Source: an archaeon
Lineage (GTDB): Archaea > B1Sed10-29 > WALL01 > WAMD01
DNA length: 47,719 nt
NCBI GenBank assembly: GCA_024275655.1
Contig: JAJRYR010000063.1
Span: 1-47,719, forward strand
Reading direction: 5' to 3'
Below the pieces are notes generated by a model that worked only from the letters and a program-made list of their open reading frames with translations, made no database searches and was not told the DNA's origin. Shown one piece after another: positions 37,635 through 46,350 of the stretch. The first letter of the stretch is position 1. Each line of letters starts with the position of its first letter. The position numbers and the translations under genes are program-made.

Positions 37635-38177
37635 TTACAGGCCCACGATCCTTGCAGTTACCAAAAACAAGAGGATGAACCAAACTAACCCAAGCTTATC
37701 AATTTGCGAGAATACATACATCAAACCTATCAACGCCAACAGTGGGAGGAACACAGGAACAAAAAGAAGCCAAGACAAAACAGCATTCAGAAATCCTTTT
37801 CTACCCAGCATGGATGAGAACCAGTTCTTGGTTAATACTTGGTATGCATTGTTAACATCATCCAAGCTAGGGAAAGCATGATATGCAAGAGAAGCTGAAA
37901 GCCAGTAGGAGACCAGAACTACCTCAAAGGATTGATGTGATTTTAGAAACACATGCCCTAGATACAGAGCAGAAACCGCAAGGACAGTGTTAAAGAGAAA
38001 TGGCGCCACAGCTATTATAAACATGGGGATAGATCCTGGTTCTTCGTGTTTCACATATGCTTCCCTTAAACCCCACAGTTTTATCCCTGTTATTTTTGTA
38101 CCCGTTACTAGGCAAGCTAGGATATGGGCCAGTTCATGCGCGATTACTCCTGGAAAGAACAAAATGTTGTCCCACAT
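37635..38177 (-). CDS. M50-type membrane metalloprotease-like protein
   Basis: Polytopic membrane protein with HELAHILA near residue 14 (FFPGVIAHELAHILACLVTGTKI), the zinc motif H-E-x-x-H of site-2-protease-like enzymes. A later AFPSLDDVNNAY may supply the third ligand in place of the usual L-D-G. About five membrane spans follow. The track begins at 38279, inside the preceding gene; ATG 38177 overlaps that gene's stop as TGATG, giving about 180 residues. It is coupled to the small secreted protein, which might be a substrate. Protease activity is inference. Confidence 0.68.
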   Translation of the reverse strand: MWDNILFFPGVIAHELAHILACLVTGTKITGIKLWGLREAYVKHEEPGSIPMFIIAVAPFLFNTVLAVSALYLGHVFLKSHQSFEVVLVSYWLSASLAYHAFPSLDDVNNAYQVLTKNWFSSMLGRKGFLNAVLSWLLFVPVFLPLLALIGLMYVFSQIDKLGLVWFILLFLVTARIVGL

Positions 38178-38476
38178 CACAACTTGCCCCGCTTCTTCCA
38201 TATGTAAACTACAACAAACACCACTATACCAATTAGCACCAGGGCAAATATTCCCAGTCCTATCAGTCCCCACACCCACCAGGGCCAGCTAGGTAGTATG
38301 TTTCCAGTCTGCATGGCAGCGGTGTTGTTCACTGGATATGTTACGTTGTGCACAACACAATCAGGGCACTGGGCCTTGTACTCCTCTAGTGTGCAAACTC
38401 CATCGTTATTGCATACCTGGGCAAGAGCGAAACTGACCAAGAGCAAAAATCCGACCAATGTTGTTTTTCCCTTCAT
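38177..38476 (-). CDS. Small secreted, membrane-anchored Cys-rich protein
   Basis: About 99 residues: signal peptide MKGKTTLVGFLLLVSFALAQ, a short Cys-rich module VCNNDGVCTLEEYKAQCPDC resembling the C-x-D/N-G-x-C...C-P-x-C modules of archaeal surface proteins, then Asn-x-Thr sequons (HNVTYP, NNTAAM) and a C-terminal membrane span (WVWGLIGLGIFALVLIGIVVFVVVYIW) with a basic stop. The ORF track starts upstream, but ATG 38476 has the ribosome site ggtggtcg and begins the signal peptide. Coupled to the M50-like gene. Confidence 0.68.
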   Translation of the reverse strand: MKGKTTLVGFLLLVSFALAQVCNNDGVCTLEEYKAQCPDCVVHNVTYPVNNTAAMQTGNILPSWPWWVWGLIGLGIFALVLIGIVVFVVVYIWKKRGKL

Positions 38477-38569
38477 TCGACCACCAGTTGTTGTTAGAGA
38501 CGATCCAACATAAAAATTTTCCTGGCTAATCTTTAAAAACAAGGGTATTGTTATTCTACTGGTGATCCC

Positions 38570-39016
38570 ATGGAGGTTGAGGACATAGAGATAAACGAGT
38601 TAAATCCAATATCAGGCAAGAAAAAAGAGATACTAATCGGTATCGCAGCCATCCTAATTTTGATCGGACTGGTGTATGGAATCATGCAGTTCATGAAACC
38701 CAGTGACTTGAATGTCTACTTTACAGATGCAAAGATTAGGCCCGGGGCATCCACAGAGCTCGTGATAGAATTTAGAAACAACACACCCGAAGACCTGCAC
38801 AACGTGTTGTTCAGAATAACACCAGAAAACAACAACATAAAGGTGGGGCAATCTGAGCATGTGGAACCAATAATAGGTTCAGGATCTTATAGGAAGCTAG
38901 AGATACCAGTTACAGTCCTAGGAAATCTAACAGAGGGAACGTACAAGATCAATGTCCTGGTGGATGCAGGAGAAAAAGAGTACAACACAAATGTTTACCT
39001 AGAGATAACAAAGTAA
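38570..39016 (+). CDS. Single-span membrane protein with extracytoplasmic Ig-like domain
   Basis: 148 residues: acidic cytoplasmic N-terminus, one membrane helix (EILIGIAAILILIGLVYGIMQF, about 20-41) and an external beta-rich domain (LNVYFTDAKIRPGASTELVIEFRNNTPEDLHNVLFRI; GTYKINVLVDAGEKEYNTNVYLEITK) that resembles CARDB/alpha-2-macroglobulin-like Ig folds. Sequons such as NLTEG fit glycosylation. The architecture matches the gene at 42.8 kb. It has a TATA-like box (ctttaaaaac) and ribosome site ggtgat. Divergent from the secreted Cys-rich gene. Confidence 0.68.
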   Translation: MEVEDIEINELNPISGKKKEILIGIAAILILIGLVYGIMQFMKPSDLNVYFTDAKIRPGASTELVIEFRNNTPEDLHNVLFRITPENNNIKVGQSEHVEPIIGSGSYRKLEIPVTVLGNLTEGTYKINVLVDAGEKEYNTNVYLEITK

Positions 39017-39033
39017 AACCAGTAAAACCAATG

Positions 39034-39366
39034 TTAGCCCTTCAACTCCTCCAACACCTTCTCCTCAAGCTTCTTTTCAATTATCCTTCTAGCCTGGGAA
39101 TAATCTGCCTTTATTGCTATCTCTATTTCCCCGTTGCCAAGTAATTGAACTCCTTCTATTGCGCCTATCCTTGTTAACTGCAACGGCAATGGTAACTCTT
39201 CTCCCTCTCTCAATCCCAGGATATCGCCAGAAACCTCCTTAAGAACGTGGATGGCGCAGTCATCACACACCCTATACTTCTTCACTATCCCATCTGCGCC
39301 GTTTTCGTATATCACCCAGTTATGCTTTGCATCTTTTGTTTGCTTACAAAGAGCACAGTACACCAT
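39034..39366 (-). CDS. Small zinc-ribbon-like protein, 110 aa
   Basis: The N-terminal half has two Cys pairs: MVYCALCKQ and YRVCDDCAIHVL, spaced about 30 residues apart, suitable for one zinc ion. The C-terminal half is an alpha/beta segment (IGAIEGVQLLGNGEIEIAIKADYSQARRIIEKKLEEKVLEEL). No family recognised. ATG at 39366 is about 30 bp from tttaaatatc, consistent with a leaderless transcript. Followed by no obvious partner. Confidence 0.6.
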   Translation of the reverse strand: MVYCALCKQTKDAKHNWVIYENGADGIVKKYRVCDDCAIHVLKEVSGDILGLREGEELPLPLQLTRIGAIEGVQLLGNGEIEIAIKADYSQARRIIEKKLEEKVLEELKG

Positions 39367-39418
39367 ACGTATGAGTTAACGAATTCCAGATATTTAAACA
39401 TTAATCAATTCAATACCC

Positions 39419-39820
39419 TCAAAGAGGTGCAAACTTGTATCCATAGTTTATCAGTCCGTCCTCTCCATCCTCTGATATTCTTCTAAATACCATCCTCACG
39501 GGCATTCCTATCTTTACTTCTCTCGGATCAACATCCACTATTTGGGCAGTTAGCATCGGTCCCTCCTCTAATCTAACAATAGCTAAAACGTACGGTGCCT
39601 GGTCCTCCATATCTGCAGGTGGTGTGTGAACCACAGTGTAACTTTCAACAACTCCTCTCCCAGAAAACTGATACTCAACCACCTTCCCCTTTCTTCTACA
39701 GTTTGGACAGATTATTCTAGGAGGGAAAAAGAACTCTCCACAAGTTTCGCACTTGCTTCCAACTAGTCTGTACCTCTGTGGGTACCTCCTCCAAACGGCT
39801 GGAACACTTCCCTCTGCCAT
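39419..39820 (-). CDS. DUF35/OB-fold acyl-CoA complex scaffold protein
   Basis: 133 residues with the rubredoxin-like zinc ribbon CETCGEFFFPPRIICPNCRR and a C-terminal OB fold (GRGVVESYTVVHTPPADMEDQAPYVLAIVRLEEGPMLTAQIV). In archaea such proteins bridge acetoacetyl-CoA thiolase and HMG-CoA synthase so that the intermediate passes between them. It is the third gene of that operon, 4 bp after thiolase, with ribosome site ggaggtaat. Function inferred from the established archaeal thiolase/HMGS complex and the gene order. Confidence 0.92.
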   Translation of the reverse strand: MAEGSVPAVWRRYPQRYRLVGSKCETCGEFFFPPRIICPNCRRKGKVVEYQFSGRGVVESYTVVHTPPADMEDQAPYVLAIVRLEEGPMLTAQIVDVDPREVKIGMPVRMVFRRISEDGEDGLINYGYKFAPL

Positions 39821-39824
39821 ACAA

Positions 39825-41006
39825 TTACCTCCTAGATCTTAAATCTATATATCTGGAAAGGATGTGCACAACAGCAGTGGCTCCAGACCCCCCAACGTTG
39901 TGCGTGAGTCCTATTTCTGCTTTATCCACTTGCCTCTTTCCGGCTTCTCCCCTAAGCTGCCAGGTTACCTCTACTACTTGTTTTATTCCTGTGGCTCCAA
40001 CAGGATGACCGCAGGCCTTCAAACCACCGCTGGTGTTTACAGATACATCTGAATTCAAATCAAACATTCCATCTTCTACAGCCTTTCCCCCCTCTCCTTT
40101 CTTCACGAATCCCAAATCCTCCACAGCAAGAATCTCTGCTATGGTAAAGCAATCGTGCACTTCTGCCAAATCCACATCTCTCGGAGATATCCCTGCTTTT
40201 TGGAATGCTTTCTTCCCTGCCTCCACAGTTGCCCTCAAAGTTGTGAGAGATTTCCTATCATGCAAAGCCAGAGTGTCGCTTGCCTGGGCAGATGCGTTCA
40301 CCCACACGGGCGTGTCTGTCAGCTTTTTAGCCACATCTTCACTGGCAATTACAACAGCGGCTGCCCCATCTGTTATTGGCGAACAATCCAAGAGCTTCAG
40401 CGGTTCCGCAACAGGGGATGAATTCAAAACTTGATCTAGTGTAATCTCTTTCTGATACTGGGCAAAGGGGTTCCTAGCTCCATTGTAATGGTTCTTCACA
40501 GCAACTCTAGCCAACTGCTCCTCTGTGGTTCCAAATTCATGCATGTGTCTTCTAGCAATTAATGCGTAGAGACTAGGAAATGTGGCTCCAAAGAATGTTT
40601 CCCATTCCTGATCTGCAGCTCCGCCCAGCGTAGTGGTCGCCTGGCCGGTCAGGACATCAGTCATCTTTTCAATTCCACCTGCAACCACTATATCAAACTC
40701 TCCACTGGCCACAGCCAAATAAGCTTGTCTAAAAGCCAGTCCTCCGCTGGCACAGGCTGCCTCAACCCTCGTGGCGGGAACTGGATTAAGCCCCATGGCA
40801 TCAGCCAACAGAGCCCCTATGTGCTCCTGGCCAACAAATCTCCCACCACTCATGTTGCCCACATAAACAGCCTCTACCTCATCTCCGGATATACCTGCAT
40901 CCTCTATCGCTCTTATCCCTGCTTCTGCTGTGAGCTCCTTCAATCCAGCTTCCCACCTCTCTCCAAATTTTGTCATCCCCACGCCGACTACTGCCACCTT
41001 TCTCAT
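39825..41006 (-). CDS. Acetyl-CoA C-acetyltransferase (archaeal thiolase)
   Basis: Condenses two acetyl-CoA to acetoacetyl-CoA, the first step of the mevalonate pathway. SCP2-thiolase-like: nucleophile Cys in [27 protein letters not shown] near residue 300 and the C-terminal [13 protein letters not shown]. The ORF track begins at a TTG at 41024, but the ribosome site gaggtgg precedes ATG 41006, giving 393 residues ([15 protein letters not shown]). Operon order regulator, HMGS, thiolase, DUF35 is the standard archaeal cluster for isoprenoid lipid supply. Confidence 0.96.
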   Translation of the reverse strand: MRKVAVVGVGMTKFGERWEAGLKELTAEAGIRAIEDAGISGDEVEAVYVGNMSGGRFVGQEHIGALLADAMGLNPVPATRVEAACASGGLAFRQAYLAVASGEFDIVVAGGIEKMTDVLTGQATTTLGGAADQEWETFFGATFPSLYALIARRHMHEFGTTEEQLARVAVKNHYNGARNPFAQYQKEITLDQVLNSSPVAEPLKLLDCSPITDGAAAVVIASEDVAKKLTDTPVWVNASAQASDTLALHDRKSLTTLRATVEAGKKAFQKAGISPRDVDLAEVHDCFTIAEILAVEDLGFVKKGEGGKAVEDGMFDLNSDVSVNTSGGLKACGHPVGATGIKQVVEVTWQLRGEAGKRQVDKAEIGLTHNVGGSGATAVVHILSRYIDLRSRR

Positions 41007-41016
41007 AAATGCCACC

Positions 41017-42060
41017 TCAGTCAAACTTCAGTTTCTTCCTGTGCTTCACATACTCACCATATGTGAGATACTTTTTCCTGTTGATGTAATCCACAACCTT
41101 CGGTGTGTTTCCTCTCTTCCTTTCAATCTCGTCTGTAACCTTGATTAACATAGAATCCGAGCCTGCCCCAGATCCAAATGATGTTGCAACTATCAAATTC
41201 CCTGGTTCAGCAATATCCAAAACCGCTGCCAGGCCCAAGGGAGTCGCGCCTGAATATGTGTTCCCAATTACTGGGTTCAACAAACCTGGCAAAACCTTTT
41301 CCTTAGGTATGCCCAACTTCTTGGCCGCCCTCAATGGGAACTTAGCATTGGGCTGATGAAAAACGAAATAGTCCACATCCTCCAAACCAATTCCAGTTTT
41401 TTCCAACAACCTCCTAGTTGCAGATATTATATGCTTGAAATATGCCGGTTCACCAGTAAATCTAGCTCCGTGTCTAGGATACTCCTTTCCTTCTCTCCTC
41501 CAGAAGTCTGGAGTATCCGTGGCAAACGAGTAATAATCAATTATCTCAGCTATTACACCCTCCTTCCCAATTATATAAGCTGCGCCTCCAGCTGCAGCCG
41601 TGTACTCTAGGGCATCTCCTGGTCTTCCCTGGCTGGTATCGGATCCTATAGCTAACCCATACTCCACCATTCCAGATTCAACCAACCCCAGAACCGCAAG
41701 CATTGCCTGAGTACCTGCTTTACACGCAAACTCAAAATCTGCAGCCATCAAATCCGGAGTAGCCCCAATTGCTTCGGCAATTATGGTTGCACTCGGTTTT
41801 ACTGCATATGGAGGGGACTCAGAACCTATGAAAACTACCCCTATTTTGCTGGGATCTATCCCGGCAAATTTTATTGCATTTCTGGCAGCCTCCACAGCTA
41901 TTGTTACCGAGTCCTCATCCACATCTGGAACAGACTTCTCCCTAATTCCCAGTCCATTTTTTATTGCCTCGGGATTCTTCCCCCATACTCTTGCAATCTC
42001 CTCTGCCCTGATCCTGAATCTAGGTATGTATACTCCATATCCCACTATTCCTGATTTCAC
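41017..42060 (-). CDS. Hydroxymethylglutaryl-CoA synthase (archaeal)
   Basis: Adds acetyl-CoA to acetoacetyl-CoA to form HMG-CoA for isoprenoid lipids. Catalytic Cys is in [14 protein letters not shown] (Cys113 with the chosen start), the Glu in [12 protein letters not shown] and the His in [17 protein letters not shown]. The track begins at a GTG inside the ribosome site aggtgatt; the GTG at 42060 with correct spacing begins [13 protein letters not shown], the usual archaeal N-terminus, giving 347 residues. It starts 9 bp after the regulator stop. HMG-CoA reductase is not in the window. Confidence 0.96.
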   Translation of the reverse strand: MKSGIVGYGVYIPRFRIRAEEIARVWGKNPEAIKNGLGIREKSVPDVDEDSVTIAVEAARNAIKFAGIDPSKIGVVFIGSESPPYAVKPSATIIAEAIGATPDLMAADFEFACKAGTQAMLAVLGLVESGMVEYGLAIGSDTSQGRPGDALEYTAAAGGAAYIIGKEGVIAEIIDYYSFATDTPDFWRREGKEYPRHGARFTGEPAYFKHIISATRRLLEKTGIGLEDVDYFVFHQPNAKFPLRAAKKLGIPKEKVLPGLLNPVIGNTYSGATPLGLAAVLDIAEPGNLIVATSFGSGAGSDSMLIKVTDEIERKRGNTPKVVDYINRKKYLTYGEYVKHRKKLKFD

Positions 42061-42069
42061 AAGAATCAC

Positions 42070-42768
42070 CTATCTTTCGTATTTCTTCAGTTTCATCTTG
42101 ATCTCGTATGTGTCCAGGTCTGTGACCACGATGGGTATCTTTTCTATTTCAGAAATCTTTCTAGCCACCGGATCCCTAACATCAGATAACCCCTGGTAAA
42201 CTACGATTGCAGGTTTTGGTGATGAAACCCTTATTGCGACCATTGGACTCCTACCGATGCTAACCTTGGTAAATATCAATGCCCTTTCTGGATTACTCCC
42301 GTATATCTTTGGGAATTCCTCCACTGGCAGACTCACTATGGCCTTCAAACTATCCAGCAGAGTGTACCCATACAACTTTATGTCCAGTATCCTCCTCTTG
42401 TTGGTTATCACTTTCCCCTCTATTGCCCTAACAAAATCCTTTGCTTTAACGGGCTTAGGAAAGTCATGGAGCTCAAAAATTGGCTCCTCCTCCCCAGTTT
42501 CAACTATCAGTTTCTTCAGTATCATCCCGCCCCTTCTCTCATCCAACGCAATCAATGCGTCCACAAATCGCTTTATGACTTGAATCCCAGGGGATTTTCT
42601 CCTGTTATTCTCATAATCAGATATTGTGGATGGAGTGATTTTCAAGTAATCTGCCAACTCTGCTTGGCTTATACCAAACAGTTCCCTCCACTTCTTCATC
42701 GTAGAACCTGGGTTTGTGGACAATGCTATTTCCCCAGCTATCCTTTTCTTTAATTCATCTGTGACCAT
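42070..42768 (-). CDS. XRE-type regulator of the mevalonate operon
   Basis: About 232 residues. A helix-turn-helix (WRELFGISQAELADYLKITPSTISDYENNRRKSPG) lies at about residues 28-60, followed by a larger alpha/beta domain of unknown ligand (KAIVSLPVEEFPKIYGSNPERALIFTKVSIGRSPMVAIRVSSPKP). This type of protein heads archaeal HMGS clusters. ATG 42768 fits a leaderless transcript from tttaaata at 42791; the track's GTG is 6 bp earlier. A perfect palindrome, ttatcgataa (42776-42785), lies between TATA box and start, so autorepression is likely. Confidence 0.85.
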   Translation of the reverse strand: MVTDELKKRIAGEIALSTNPGSTMKKWRELFGISQAELADYLKITPSTISDYENNRRKSPGIQVIKRFVDALIALDERRGGMILKKLIVETGEEEPIFELHDFPKPVKAKDFVRAIEGKVITNKRRILDIKLYGYTLLDSLKAIVSLPVEEFPKIYGSNPERALIFTKVSIGRSPMVAIRVSSPKPAIVVYQGLSDVRDPVARKISEIEKIPIVVTDLDTYEIKMKLKKYER

Positions 42769-42775
42769 GCTCACA

Positions 42776-42798
42776 TTATCGATAACTGGATTTAAATA
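42776..42798 (-). promoter_or_regulatory. Mevalonate-operon promoter with palindromic operator
   Basis: TATA box tttaaata (42791-42798) and perfect 10-bp palindrome ttatcgataa (42776-42785). The palindrome is between the TATA box and the predicted start, so binding there would block initiation. The adjacent repeats gttaatt...gttaatta (42798-42813) may be additional sites. Confidence 0.5.
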
Positions 42799-42831
42799 AT
42801 TAACGAATTAACTTCGACTAGTGTCTAACCA

Positions 42832-43305
42832 TCAGCTGGTAACATTACTGGCTGGTCTTTGGAGAACACGAATCTCAAATGTATAATTAGAGGGGACCGC
42901 CTCATCTGCATCTATTGTCATTTGTACAGGATATATCCCTGGCTCCGTGTTATTGGGAATCTCGTATTCAAATGCGAATACCTCCTTTTCGTATGGCATT
43001 ATTAGGAGAGTTGATCTCTCCAGCTCACCGAACAAGTCACTCGAAAGCTGGACAACAACATTGTGCACAGTTATCCTGCTGTTTTCAAATACCGTTACAT
43101 TGGCACTCCACACTTCACCTGGATAAACATCCCTCATGTAATCTATTTTTGCCTCTAGATTTGGAGTAGGAATCTCCCCAACTGGTTTTACCAGTTTTGG
43201 GATAAAAACAGCTGCAACTATTGCTGAGATCATGAAAAATACTATTACGGCTCCTATATATCCAGCGTTCTTAACAAATGTTTTCGGAAGCGTTGGGATG
43301 CGCAT
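42832..43305 (-). CDS. Single-span membrane protein with extracytoplasmic Ig-like domain
   Basis: 157 residues: short basic cytoplasmic N-terminus, one helix (IGAVIVFFMISAIVAAVFIPKLV, about 17-39) and an external beta domain (PNLEAKIDYMRDVYPGEVWSANVTVFENSRITVHNVVVQL; GIYPVQMTIDADEAVPSNYTFEIRVL). It has three to four Asn-x-Ser/Thr sequons, consistent with glycosylation outside the cell. Same architecture as the gene at 38.57 kb, though sequence similarity is not obvious by eye. Preceded by a palindromic TATA shared with the divergent gene. Confidence 0.68.
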   Translation of the reverse strand: MRIPTLPKTFVKNAGYIGAVIVFFMISAIVAAVFIPKLVKPVGEIPTPNLEAKIDYMRDVYPGEVWSANVTVFENSRITVHNVVVQLSSDLFGELERSTLLIMPYEKEVFAFEYEIPNNTEPGIYPVQMTIDADEAVPSNYTFEIRVLQRPASNVTS

Positions 43306-43319
43306 TTCATCACCGCAGG

Positions 43320-43329
43320 ATTTATAAAT
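43320..43329. promoter_or_regulatory. Palindromic TATA between two divergent membrane-protein genes
   Basis: atttataaat is self-complementary and lies about 20 bp from the minus-strand ATG at 43305 and about 52 bp from the plus-strand ATG at 43377. It could start transcription in either direction. A second plus-strand candidate (gtataaaaag) lies near 43360, too close to the start codon for initiation of that gene with its ribosome site. Confidence 0.4.
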
Positions 43330-43376
43330 AGTGAGGCAGTTATTAGAATGTAGTCGCGGTATAAAAAGGTGAGCCC

Positions 43377-44021
43377 ATGGCTAAACCGAAGATTCTAGAG
43401 ATAATCTCTGAAATGAGAGAACAGGGAATGAGCGATGAGGAGATAATCGCTAATCTGAAACAACTAGGGCTTACTGACGACCAAATAAAGAAAATTATGA
43501 GAATTGCGGACCAGGATATCTACTCCAAATTCAAAAGGGAGATGGTTATTTTCCTGAAGGGTCAACTAAAGAAGAACAAAGATTTGATAGCAGAGATTGT
43601 GGACGAGGTTTTGGGGAACAAGATGGAACAAGTGAAAAGAGAGGTCATGCTATACACTGATGACAAACTTGGTGAGATGGCCAAAATTGTCAACACGAAG
43701 ACCAAGGATATCGAAGCCTTAGGGAAGTCAATAAGGGAAGAAAATGTTGCGTTGAGCAAGCAAGTTAGGGCTATGCGAGCGGATGTTGATCTACTCTTGG
43801 CTGGTCCAACGAAGGCCAGGTTGGCACTGTCTGCATTTTTCATGGTTGTTGGGGTGATAATTGTATTGTACTCAATTGTAGCAGTGACTCCAAATGTGCT
43901 GGCATTGAACTTCTCCGAGCCAATGGACGGAGCAATACTCCTAGCCACTGGTGGTATGTACGTGATATTTGGTATAATTTCAATGATGGTAGGGTTGCAC
44001 CTCTATGGAAGACCTAGTTAA
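43377..44021 (+). CDS. Coiled-coil membrane protein, 214 aa
   Basis: Soluble N-terminal half with a UBA/SHOCT-like helical pair (ILEIISEMREQGMSDEEIIANLKQLGLTDDQIKKIMRIA) followed by a coiled coil (about 50-145). Two membrane helices come at the end: LALSAFFMVVGVIIVLYSIVAV and GAILLATGGMYVIFGIISMMVGL. No named family. Positioned between two genes for Ig-like and methyltransferase proteins; ATG start with ribosome site aggtgag. The same UBA-like helix plus coiled coil plus membrane pattern is partly seen in the gene at 45.67 kb, so the two may act on one structure at the membrane. Confidence 0.65.
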   Translation: MAKPKILEIISEMREQGMSDEEIIANLKQLGLTDDQIKKIMRIADQDIYSKFKREMVIFLKGQLKKNKDLIAEIVDEVLGNKMEQVKREVMLYTDDKLGEMAKIVNTKTKDIEALGKSIREENVALSKQVRAMRADVDLLLAGPTKARLALSAFFMVVGVIIVLYSIVAVTPNVLALNFSEPMDGAILLATGGMYVIFGIISMMVGLHLYGRPS

Positions 44022-44032
44022 AGCTGAGTGAT

Positions 44033-44572
44033 ATGGAAGTCTATCCTCCAAGAGAGGACACGAAACTGATTTTGAGCGTATTACGGAACTTCATTAAACC
44101 TGGAATTCTAGTACTGGACATAGGAACTGGATCGGGCGTGGTAGGTAAGTTTGCAAAAGAGTTGGGAGCAGAGGTTCTGGCCGTGGATGTAAATCCTAAG
44201 GCAGTAGAGGAAGCTAGAAAACTTGGATTGAAAGCCGTACAGAGCGATTTATTCCAAAATGTTACTGGAAAATTCGACCTAGTTGTATTCAACCCTCCCT
44301 ACCTAGAGCTGCCTCCTGAAGAACTGAAAGGTGAACCAATAGAACTTGCACTCCACGGTGGAAAGAAAGGGAGGGAGATTCTAGACAGGTTCTTAGACCA
44401 GGTTGGAGAATTTCTAAAAGAAGGGGGGAAGGTGATATTCCTACAATCGGAGAGGAACGGTGTAAGGGAGACAGAGGAGAGATTAAAGAGAAACGGTTTT
44501 AATTTTAGAATACTAAAAAGAGAGTACATCCCCATGGAGGGCTATTTACTGGTTTTCCTGGCATGGAGGTAG
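44033..44572 (+). CDS. HemK2-like N5-glutamine/lysine methyltransferase
   Basis: Class I SAM-dependent methyltransferase of 179 residues. MEVYPPREDTKLILSVL is the HemK2/YtsG-type N-terminus, LVLDIGTGSGVVGKFAKELGAEVLAVDVN the SAM-binding motif I and LVVFNPPYLELP the catalytic NPPY. Homologues with Trm112 methylate the GGQ glutamine of release factor aRF1 or related targets. The short form without the N-terminal helical domain of bacterial PrmC fits the archaeal type. It begins 8 bp after the coiled-coil gene and ends 3 bp before the DRG GTPase. Confidence 0.9.
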   Translation: MEVYPPREDTKLILSVLRNFIKPGILVLDIGTGSGVVGKFAKELGAEVLAVDVNPKAVEEARKLGLKAVQSDLFQNVTGKFDLVVFNPPYLELPPEELKGEPIELALHGGKKGREILDRFLDQVGEFLKEGGKVIFLQSERNGVRETEERLKRNGFNFRILKREYIPMEGYLLVFLAWR

Positions 44573-44575
44573 GCT

Positions 44576-45670
44576 ATGGACATAGAAGCAAAGATACGTG
44601 AGCTGGAGGAGGAGCTCAGGAGGACCCCTTACAATAAAGCTACTCAGCACCATATCGGACTTTTGAAAGCCAAAATTGCAAAACTGAAAGAACAGTTGGA
44701 GAAGCGAGAAGCCAAAAAAGGGACTAGTGGGAAAGCATTTGCGGTGAAAAAGCACGGGGATGCTACGGTTGTGATGTTGGGCCCACCTTCCGTTGGAAAA
44801 AGCACTCTTTTGAATGCATTAACTAATGCTGAGTCAGAAGTGGGGGAGTATGCCTTTACTACCCTCCAGGTAATCCCAGGAATGCTGGAGTACAAGGGTG
44901 CAAGGATTCAACTGGTGGATATTCCTGGTATAATAGGTGGTGCTCACGCGGGGAGAGGTAGAGGGCGAGAGGTCTTGAGCGTTGCCAGGATAGCGGACTT
45001 GCTTTTATTGATGGGGGAAACCCCTGAGCAGATAGAAGAGATAGAAAAGGAACTGTACAACGCAGGGATAAGGATAAACACAAACCCCCCAGATGTTGTT
45101 ATTAAAAAGAAGGATAGAGGAGGGATAGATGTAGTATTCGCCGTGAAACAAAGCGAACTTGATGAAAGGTTAGTAAAGGACATGCTCAGAGAATACGGAT
45201 ACCACAATGCAGAGATTTTGATAAGAGAGTACATAAGCATTGATCAGTTAATAGATGTGTTGAGATCCAACAGCAGGCGGTATATAAGGGCGATAAGAGT
45301 TATAACGAAATCTGATAAGCTAAACGAGAGTGACAGAAAGAGGATAAGAGAGAAAATGCCAGATGTCATCTTTATCTCTGCAGAAAAGGGCGAGGGGCTT
45401 GAGGAGCTAAAAGAGAAAATTTACCAAGAACTTGGATTGATCAGGGTGTATACCAAGAAAGTAGGTGAGGAGCCAAAGTACGATGAGCCATTAATACTCA
45501 AAAAAGGAGCAAAGGTGATGGATGCTTGCAAAAAAATACACAAGGATTTCGTGAAGAACTTCCAGTTTGCCAGGATTTGGGGGAAGAGCGTGAAATTCCC
45601 GGGCCAGAGAGTAGGATTAGAGCATGAATTAAAAGATGGGGATGTGTTAGAATTGCACATTAGGAGATGA
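44576..45670 (+). CDS. drg: DRG-family (Obg-like) GTPase
   Basis: Ribosome-associated GTPase of 364 residues. The N-terminal helical region (IREL EEELRRTPYNKATQHHIGLLKAKIAKLKEQL) precedes the G domain: G1 GPPSVGKST, switch region YAFTTLQVIPGML, G3 VDIPGIIGGAHAGRGRGREVL. The G4 motif reads TKSD rather than NKxD. The S5D2L-like insertion and a C-terminal TGS domain (ILKKGAKVMDACKKIHKDFVKNFQFARIWGKS through GDVLELHI) complete the DRG layout. Ribosome site ggaggtagg. Its stop overlaps the next start as ATGA. Confidence 0.93.
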   Translation: MDIEAKIRELEEELRRTPYNKATQHHIGLLKAKIAKLKEQLEKREAKKGTSGKAFAVKKHGDATVVMLGPPSVGKSTLLNALTNAESEVGEYAFTTLQVIPGMLEYKGARIQLVDIPGIIGGAHAGRGRGREVLSVARIADLLLLMGETPEQIEEIEKELYNAGIRINTNPPDVVIKKKDRGGIDVVFAVKQSELDERLVKDMLREYGYHNAEILIREYISIDQLIDVLRSNSRRYIRAIRVITKSDKLNESDRKRIREKMPDVIFISAEKGEGLEELKEKIYQELGLIRVYTKKVGEEPKYDEPLILKKGAKVMDACKKIHKDFVKNFQFARIWGKSVKFPGQRVGLEHELKDGDVLELHIRR

Positions 45671-46350
45671 TGGAGGAAGTTAGTATGGATGATGAGTTGC
45701 TCTCGCTGATGGAAGAAACTCCTGAAAATGTGGAGGATCTTTACTCTGTCCAGGAAGCAGTAAACCAATTGAAGCAGGTATACGAGGAGATATCTACTGC
45801 GGTGGAAAAAGAAAAAGAAGAAAAGTTAAGAAAGATGGAGAAAATGGTTGTGGCTCCGATCATTGCCTTATTTAATGCTGGGTATTCTGAGATAACAGTT
45901 AGGAAATTGTTGAGAGGAATAGGATTCAAGAGGAATGAGATTGACAGATTCATTCACGCGTCCTGGAGGGAAATGGAAAACAGAAGAAGACTGGGAAAGA
46001 TAGTGAAACTGGTTGAGGTGTTGGTGATAGCTGGGGTGGTTGCAGGTCTAATATTCTTCGGTTTAAATCTATTCCAGGAAACAAAAGCAATATCCTGTCA
46101 AAGTTTTGGGTGTAGCCAAGAAATGCTGACCTGCCAGGAGGGAAAGTACTATTTCCAAACAGCAGACACTGTCCAAGAGATAACTATAAAGAAAGAGCAG
46201 AACTACTGCTTGATCAGGGTTGAGATCACCAAATCAAGGAATGAAGAACTAATTGGTAGATTTGTAAACTGCAAACTCCCGATAATAGATGGAACAGTGG
46301 ATCTATCTAAAACAGAAGGATGTTCTGGGAGCTTACCTGGCCCCATCTGA
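45667..46350 (+). CDS. Membrane protein with coiled-coil and external Cys-rich domain
   Basis: About 220 residues. The cytoplasmic N-terminus is acidic, then coiled-coil (EAVNQLKQVYEEISTAVEKEKEEKLRKMEKM). It continues with a helical segment like that in archaeal secretion/pilus-associated proteins (PIIALFNAGYSEITVRKLLRGIGFKRNEIDRFI), one span (IVKLVEVLVIAGVVAGLIFFGLNLF) and an external part with six Cys (AISCQSFGCSQEMLTCQEG; YCLIRV; NCKLP; EGCSG), probably disulfide-linked. No family recognised. Starts at 45667, 45670 or 45685; the last is best spaced from ggaggaag. The 3' end overlaps the convergent gene by 18 bp. Confidence 0.65.
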   Translation: MMEEVSMDDELLSLMEETPENVEDLYSVQEAVNQLKQVYEEISTAVEKEKEEKLRKMEKMVVAPIIALFNAGYSEITVRKLLRGIGFKRNEIDRFIHASWREMENRRRLGKIVKLVEVLVIAGVVAGLIFFGLNLFQETKAISCQSFGCSQEMLTCQEGKYYFQTADTVQEITIKKEQNYCLIRVEITKSRNEELIGRFVNCKLPIIDGTVDLSKTEGCSGSLPGPI

